Assembly: GCF_017908035.1 (NCBI RefSeq)
Contig: NZ_JAEQMU010000004.1
Span: 372,001-436,000 of the forward strand
Direction: 5' to 3'
Length of the DNA: 64,000 nt
DNA from: Sphingobacterium tabacisoli
GTDB lineage: Bacteria; Bacteroidota; Bacteroidia; Sphingobacteriales; Sphingobacteriaceae
The position numbers and the translations under genes are program-made. The notes under the pieces were generated by a model. That model was not told where the DNA came from and did no database searches. It was given only the letters and a program-made list of their open reading frames with translations. Below, in pieces: positions 59,522 through 64,000 of this stretch. Positions within the stretch are counted from its first letter, which is position 1, and the number at the start of each line of letters is the position of its first letter.

Positions 59522-62002
59522 ATGGATATTACTTACGTAGGCGAGCACCTATTGCCAGGAAAGATAGGGCAATTTTTTGTTATACTATCTTTTGGTGCCT
59601 CTTTACTATCACTTATCAGTTATTTCTTTGCGACCAAAAATCCTGAAGAGAAACATTGGAAAAAATTAGGACGTATCGGTTTTTTATTGAATGCCATTTC
59701 AATTGTAACTATTGGCTCAATTTTATTCTACTTGATATATTGTCATTATTTCGAGTACCATTATGTCTGGGCCCATTCTTCGAAGTCCCTTCCTACACAT
59801 TACATCATTTCTTCTTTTTGGGAAGGACAAGAAGGTAGTTTCTGGCTGTGGATGTTTTGGCAGGTCGTATTAGGAACTGTTCTTGTTTTTAGAGCTAAAA
59901 GCTGGGAAACTCCAGTGATGACGTTTGTCATGCTATGTCAGACCTTTTTGGCGAGTATGCTAATCGGTGTGGAGATATTTGGGAGTCGTCTCGGAAGCTC
60001 CCCTTTCATACTGCTTCGTGATGCATTAGACATCCCTGTACTAAAAGACCCGAACTATCTAGCCATGATTGCAGATGGTAACGGATTGAACCCTCTCTTG
60101 CAGAACTACTGGATGGTCATCCACCCACCGACATTGTTCCTTGGATTCGCATCCATGATCGTCCCTTTTGCTTATGCTGCAGCAGGACTTTGGCAAAAAC
60201 GTTATAAAGAATGGATGACTCCAGGATTACCTTGGGCTTTATTCGCCGTCATGATTCTAGGAGGCGGTATCATAATGGGGTCGTTCTGGGCGTATGAAGC
60301 ACTAAACTTTGGGGGCTTCTGGGCATGGGATCCGGTAGAAAACGTATCCATCATCCCCTGGTTTACGCTGATTGCAGCAGTACACGTTATTCTAGCCTAC
60401 AAACATTCAGGACATGGCTTCTTTACAGCAACCTTATTATCGCTAATAAGTTTCGTTTTGGTGATTTATGCTTCTTACCTCACAAGGTCTGGTATATTGG
60501 GAGAGACATCAGTACACTCTTTTACCAGTCTGGGAATGTCTGGTCAATTGATTTGGTTCAATCTGACCTTTCTATTTATCATGATCGGACTCTTAGTGTG
60601 GAGAAGAAAGGACTTTCCACGTACGCAAAAAGAAGAGGATATCTATTCCCGCGAATTCTGGTTGTTCATAGGCGCATTGGTATTAACAGTAGCTTGTGTA
60701 CAAATGATCGCAACAACATCTATTCCAGTATTCAATGCATTATTTGGCACCAAAGTCGCTCCTCCTATCGATCCAATCGCTCACTACAATAAATGGCAGG
60801 GTGCCTTTGCAGTGGTGATATTATTGCTTACTGCCGTTGCTCAGTTTCTGAAATACAAACGCACAGACAGTAAAAAATTCTGGGCTGCTACATTAGCCTC
60901 TTTGATAATAACGATTCTAATAGCAGGTATTACCGTATACTTCACTAAAGTATACACCAACGTGATGTATGTTCTGATTACATTCACTGCTATATTCTGT
61001 ATCATATCTAACATTCGCATACTAGGCGATGCTTTCAAAGGGAAGTGGAAACTAACTGGTTCTGCAGTATCCCATATCGGATTTGGATTACTTGTGCTCG
61101 GAGCTCTGATCGCAGCTGCAACGAACGAGGTAATATCTGTAAATGACAGTGGTTATATCGGTGTCCAAAATTTTGGAAAAGAAGGAGACAAATTTACGGA
61201 CCCAGGAGAGAACTTATTCCTTACAGAAGGAGAACCGGTTCAAATGGGCGATTATAAAATCACCTATATAGGCGATAGCATAGCGCCTCCTAATGTTTAT
61301 TACCACATCAAATACGAGCGTCTAGATGAAGAGAGTGGAAAAGTGAAGGAACATTTCGTATTAAGCCCATTCGCACAGAATAACCCTGACATGGGAGGCC
61401 TTATTGGTACACCTGCAACGAAGCATTACTTAACACATGACGTATACACGCTAATCACCGCCGCTGCTGCAGATTCACAAGCTCCGATGAGTAAAATCAA
61501 AGACGAAGAGAAAACCGGATTTGAAGACTACGATGAGCCAGCAACCTACCAGGTTAACATTGGAGACACACTCCGCTATAGAAATGGTGTGTTCGTCATA
61601 GAGGGCATAAACAAAAACGCTAAACTGGAAAAAATCCCTTTAAAACCTAGCGATGTAATTGTCGGTCTTAAAATAAAAGTTATAGCTGCAGACGAAAAAA
61701 CATATGAAGCAGAACCGACCTTCCTATTGAAAGATGGTAATGCTTATGACTTTAATAAAGATGTGAGTGAGCAAGGGCTAAAATTCAGATTTACGAATAT
61801 ACTACCCGAAAAAGATAAGCTGGAAATTATGGTTTATCAAAAACCACTCCCTGAGAAAAAATGGATTGTTTTTAAAGCGATAAAATTTCCATACATAAAC
61901 TTCTTCTGGCTCGGTACTATCGTAATGACTGTGGGCTTCTGTATGGCTATATACAGAAGGATTAAAGAAGGTAAAAAAGGCAATGTAAAAACATCGATAT
62001 GA
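59522..62002 (+). CDS. ccmF: Heme lyase subunit CcmF
   Basis: 826 residues, multi-span (about fifteen helices). WWD-domain block FGGFWAWDPVENVSIIPW (about 262-279) binds heme on the periplasmic side; HYVWAHSSKSLPTHYIISSFWEG, NPLLQNYWMVIHPPTLFLGF and LTRSGILGETSVHSF hold the conserved histidines. The C-terminal third is a large periplasmic beta-domain, then a final membrane helix (WLGTIVMTVGFCMAIY). It completes heme attachment to CXXCH apoproteins. ccmA-D and ccmG/H are not in the window. Its stop overlaps the next start by 4 bases. Confidence 0.95.
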   Translation: MDITYVGEHLLPGKIGQFFVILSFGASLLSLISYFFATKNPEEKHWKKLGRIGFLLNAISIVTIGSILFYLIYCHYFEYHYVWAHSSKSLPTHYIISSFWEGQEGSFWLWMFWQVVLGTVLVFRAKSWETPVMTFVMLCQTFLASMLIGVEIFGSRLGSSPFILLRDALDIPVLKDPNYLAMIADGNGLNPLLQNYWMVIHPPTLFLGFASMIVPFAYAAAGLWQKRYKEWMTPGLPWALFAVMILGGGIIMGSFWAYEALNFGGFWAWDPVENVSIIPWFTLIAAVHVILAYKHSGHGFFTATLLSLISFVLVIYASYLTRSGILGETSVHSFTSLGMSGQLIWFNLTFLFIMIGLLVWRRKDFPRTQKEEDIYSREFWLFIGALVLTVACVQMIATTSIPVFNALFGTKVAPPIDPIAHYNKWQGAFAVVILLLTAVAQFLKYKRTDSKKFWAATLASLIITILIAGITVYFTKVYTNVMYVLITFTAIFCIISNIRILGDAFKGKWKLTGSAVSHIGFGLLVLGALIAAATNEVISVNDSGYIGVQNFGKEGDKFTDPGENLFLTEGEPVQMGDYKITYIGDSIAPPNVYYHIKYERLDEESGKVKEHFVLSPFAQNNPDMGGLIGTPATKHYLTHDVYTLITAAAADSQAPMSKIKDEEKTGFEDYDEPATYQVNIGDTLRYRNGVFVIEGINKNAKLEKIPLKPSDVIVGLKIKVIAADEKTYEAEPTFLLKDGNAYDFNKDVSEQGLKFRFTNILPEKDKLEIMVYQKPLPEKKWIVFKAIKFPYINFFWLGTIVMTVGFCMAIYRRIKEGKKGNVKTSI

Positions 62003-62766
62003 CAATCGTAATAATAGGAAGTGGAAATCTAGCAACTCATCTTGCCCAAACACTCCACCAAAACGGTCATCAGATCATACAGGTATACAGTCGACAATCA
62101 GCCAATGCAAAAGCATTGGCTGATGCCGTTAACGCTATACCAATTTCAAATCTAAAAGACATTGATTCCAGTGCCGATTTATATGTTATTGCAGTATCCG
62201 ACACCGCAATACCTCAAGTTACTGCTGATATGCCGGAAATTATTAAGGGAACCGTCGTACATACCTCAGGAGCAACCCCATTGGATATACTGAATCGCTT
62301 CACCAAATGTGGTGTGATATATCCGGCACAAAGTATAAGTAAGCAAATTGAAATCGACATGACGTTGATTCCAATTGGAATTGAGGCGAATTCTAAGGAA
62401 ACCTTCCAACAGCTTATGGATTTGATGGAGCCCATAACTCCTGGTGTATTCGCCTGTAACACCCAACAAAGACTGGCATTACATGTCGCGGCCGTACTTG
62501 TGAACAACTTCTCTAATGCGCTCTTTAGTATGGCTCAGAACATCCTAGAACGTGAACAGTTGAATTTTTCACTTCTCCGTCCGATCATTTTAGAAACTGC
62601 AAATAAGGTACAAAACCACCTACCTTCAGAGGTACAGACAGGCCCTGCTTCTAGAAATGACCTCAGTACGATAAATAAGCATTTGCAATTCCTAAGCTAT
62701 TCAAATGAGCTAACTGAAATCTATCAACATTTGTCTACTTTCATTACTAAAAGCAGACAGAAATAA
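61999..62766 (+). CDS. Rossmann-fold/DUF2520 dehydrogenase-like protein
   Basis: 255 residues. N-terminal NAD(P)-binding TIVIIGSGNLATHLAQTL (GxGNxA), then LYVIAVSDTAIPQVTADMP and VVHTSGATPLDIL, and a helical C-terminal DUF2520 domain (about 125-255) with ALHVAAVLVNNFSNALF. Resembles short 6-phosphogluconate or pyrroline-5-carboxylate-type reductases, and is often annotated as an uncharacterised oxidoreductase in Bacteroidota. Translationally coupled to ccmF (ATGA overlap). Confidence 0.88.
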   Translation: MTIVIIGSGNLATHLAQTLHQNGHQIIQVYSRQSANAKALADAVNAIPISNLKDIDSSADLYVIAVSDTAIPQVTADMPEIIKGTVVHTSGATPLDILNRFTKCGVIYPAQSISKQIEIDMTLIPIGIEANSKETFQQLMDLMEPITPGVFACNTQQRLALHVAAVLVNNFSNALFSMAQNILEREQLNFSLLRPIILETANKVQNHLPSEVQTGPASRNDLSTINKHLQFLSYSNELTEIYQHLSTFITKSRQK

Positions 62767-62826
62767 CCCATTGTTTACGAAAAAACTAAAAGTTTAAACC
62801 TGTATCATAAAGCGCAAATTACTTGT

Positions 62827-62834
62827 TAATTTTG
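62827..62834 (+). promoter_or_regulatory. Candidate -7 promoter box (TAATTTTG)
   Basis: TAnnTTTG match 62 bases before the ATG at 62896. No -33 TTG at the right distance. Confidence 0.45.
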
Positions 62835-62858
62835 CTGTAAATTAAAACAAACGCGCTT

Positions 62859-62872
62859 AACAAACGTTTGTT
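62859..62872. promoter_or_regulatory. Perfect 14-bp palindrome (AACAAACGTTTGTT)
   Basis: Self-complementary, placed downstream of the candidate -7 box and 23 bases before the start codon of the FMN enzyme. The position fits a repressor operator. Confidence 0.4.
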
Positions 62873-62895
62873 CATAGAATAACTTCATATGTATC

Positions 62896-64000
62896 ATGGC
62901 AGTTAGAAAATTAATTCTTGTATCCATTATTCTTGTAAACTTAATTATCATTTCATTTGGAATTATTTTTACACCTAGTTGGTTTTGGCTTCTAATCATC
63001 CCAATTCCCCTATTGATCGTCGCAGTCTACCATAGTGTGCAAACCAGCCACGCCATACTGCGCAACTACCCTTTGGTCGGTTATTTCAGGTATATCTTTG
63101 AATCTATCCGCCCAGAATTAAGACAATATTTCTGGGAATCAGACACCGATGGTCGTCCCTTCAACAGAAGACAACGTTCTATTGTCTACCAAAGAGCAAA
63201 GAATCAACGTGAGACCGTTGCATTCGGCATGCAGACTGATCCACAAGCGATTGGAAATGAATGGATAGCACACTCAATATTCCCAACACACATCGAAAAT
63301 CATGATCTTCGGACGGTAGTCGGTAACAGCGAGTGTAAACAACCGTACAGCTTAAGTATCTATAACATATCAGCAATGAGTTATGGAGCTTTGAGTAAAA
63401 CGGCAATCACGGCATTAAATAAAGGTGCTGCTTTACAAAATTTTGCACATAACACAGGTGAAGGTGGTATCAGTAACTACCATATCAGTGGCGGTGACTT
63501 AATTTGGCAAATCGGTACAGGTTATTTTGGCTGTAGGGACGAGCATGGTTATTTCGATGCAGATCTGTTTACAGAGAAAGCGAACAGACCATATGTCAAA
63601 ATGATTGAGTTAAAAATCTCTCAAGGTGCTAAACCTGGACACGGAGGTATATTACCAGCTGCTAAAAACACACCTGAGGTTGCTGCAATCCGCCACGTTG
63701 TACCTGGTACAGATGTAATGTCGCCTCCGGCACACAGTGCATTCTCATCACCATTGGAAATGATGCACTTCATCCAAAAACTAAGAGATCTATCTGGAGC
63801 TAAGCCAATCGGTTTTAAAATATGTATTGGTGATAAGCAAGAGTTTATTGAAATCTGCCATGCGATGCAAACAACGCAGATATTCCCAGACTTCATATCA
63901 GTAGATGGTTCTGAAGGAGGTACAGGAGCAGCACCACTAGAATTTACCGACAACTTGGGGATGCCACTATACGATGCATTGACCTTTATAACAAAAACAT
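62896..64000 (+). CDS. FMN-binding glutamate-synthase-family protein, N-terminal part (runs past window end)
   Basis: 368 codons are visible before the edge. The start is the ATG at 62896 (MAVRKLILVSIILVNLII); an ATG 7 bases upstream hits a stop after five codons. Two hydrophobic helices (about 6-25 and 29-47) anchor it in the membrane; then a GltS-type FMN barrel: SAMSYGALSKTAITALNKGA, HNTGEGGISNYH, ISQGAKPGHGGILPAAK, SPPAHSAFSSPLEMMHFI, then VDGSEGGTGAAPLEF, which are the FMN-phosphate and active-site loops of the glutamate synthase domain. No amidotransferase domain precedes it. It is unlinked to gltBD and does not replace it; function in this stand-alone form is unknown. Confidence 0.88.
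   Translation, partial: MAVRKLILVSIILVNLIIISFGIIFTPSWFWLLIIPIPLLIVAVYHSVQTSHAILRNYPLVGYFRYIFESIRPELRQYFWESDTDGRPFNRRQRSIVYQRAKNQRETVAFGMQTDPQAIGNEWIAHSIFPTHIENHDLRTVVGNSECKQPYSLSIYNISAMSYGALSKTAITALNKGAALQNFAHNTGEGGISNYHISGGDLIWQIGTGYFGCRDEHGYFDADLFTEKANRPYVKMIELKISQGAKPGHGGILPAAKNTPEVAAIRHVVPGTDVMSPPAHSAFSSPLEMMHFIQKLRDLSGAKPIGFKICIGDKQEFIEICHAMQTTQIFPDFISVDGSEGGTGAAPLEFTDNLGMPLYDALTFITKT

Noticed and set aside
60325..60792. 155-codon plus-strand frame inside ccmF
   Set aside because: An off-frame shadow of a well-supported membrane protein; Arg- and Ser-rich with no motif.
1..64000. tRNA or rRNA genes
   Set aside because: No cloverleaf-like segment with conserved tRNA T-loop wording nor rRNA core wording was noticed on reading, although a covariance search was not possible.

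Overview
The window looks like a stretch of chromosome from a Bacteroidota member, most likely Sphingobacteriaceae (Sphingobacterium-like). The reasons are TAnnTTTG-type -7 promoter boxes, an OstA-like protein, a DUF4254 plus GT9 pair, a deoxyhypusine-synthase-like gene, lipoproteins with short lipoboxes, TPR-type LuxR-pathway histidine kinases and almost no Shine-Dalgarno sequences. No rRNA, tRNA, CRISPR array, transposase or phage gene was seen. Both edges cut genes: an OstA-like gene at the left and an FMN-binding glutamate-synthase-family gene at the right.

Layout. 0-8.3 kb: housekeeping genes (OstA-like, RdgB, a HolD-like small protein, a DHS-like enzyme, a dipeptide epimerase, an M64 peptidase, a serine hydrolase lipoprotein), separated by nested inverted-repeat intergenic elements. 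8.4-17.7 kb: a signalling and envelope block, made of a TPR histidine kinase and NarL-type regulator, two paralogous OmpA lipoproteins flanking two unknown lipoproteins, then three one-component PAS-LuxR regulators. 18.1-24.1 kb: gltB-gltD for ammonia assimilation. 24.2-27.0 kb: a secreted protein and a FUSC-type membrane protein whose reading frame contains a repeat element. 27.2-35.0 kb: nuoH-I-J-K-L-M-N, the membrane arm of complex I, without nuoA-G. 35.1-51.0 kb: a glycan locus of about 16 genes (glycosyltransferases of families 2, 4, 8, 9, 14 and 32, an unclassified pair, a dTDP-3-amino-sugar ketoisomerase and aminotransferase, and a methyltransferase), with frequent strand switches and an AT-richer core. 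51.5-57.2 kb: a lipoprotein, a SixA-like phosphatase, a YyaL-type thioredoxin-fold protein, an FKBP isomerase, MnmD and an LpxR-like protein. 57.5-64 kb: an unusual SDF-family symporter, ccmE-ccmF cytochrome c maturation genes with a Rossmann/DUF2520 gene, and the truncated FMN enzyme.

How the genes fit together. The kinase/regulator operon and the OmpA-lipoprotein operon next to it share an upstream palindromic motif, so the regulator may control both. The glycan locus has transferases and one activated-sugar branch but no recognisable flippase, polymerase or ligase. It therefore looks more like a lipopolysaccharide core or short-glycan locus than a complete capsule locus. The respiratory genes (nuoH-N, ccmEF) need partners encoded elsewhere. 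The features I rate most worth checking are the modular intergenic repeats (one inside a coding sequence), the shared operator candidate, the DHS-like enzyme without the usual catalytic lysine, the altered ion/substrate motifs in the SDF symporter and the CxxxY form of CcmE.
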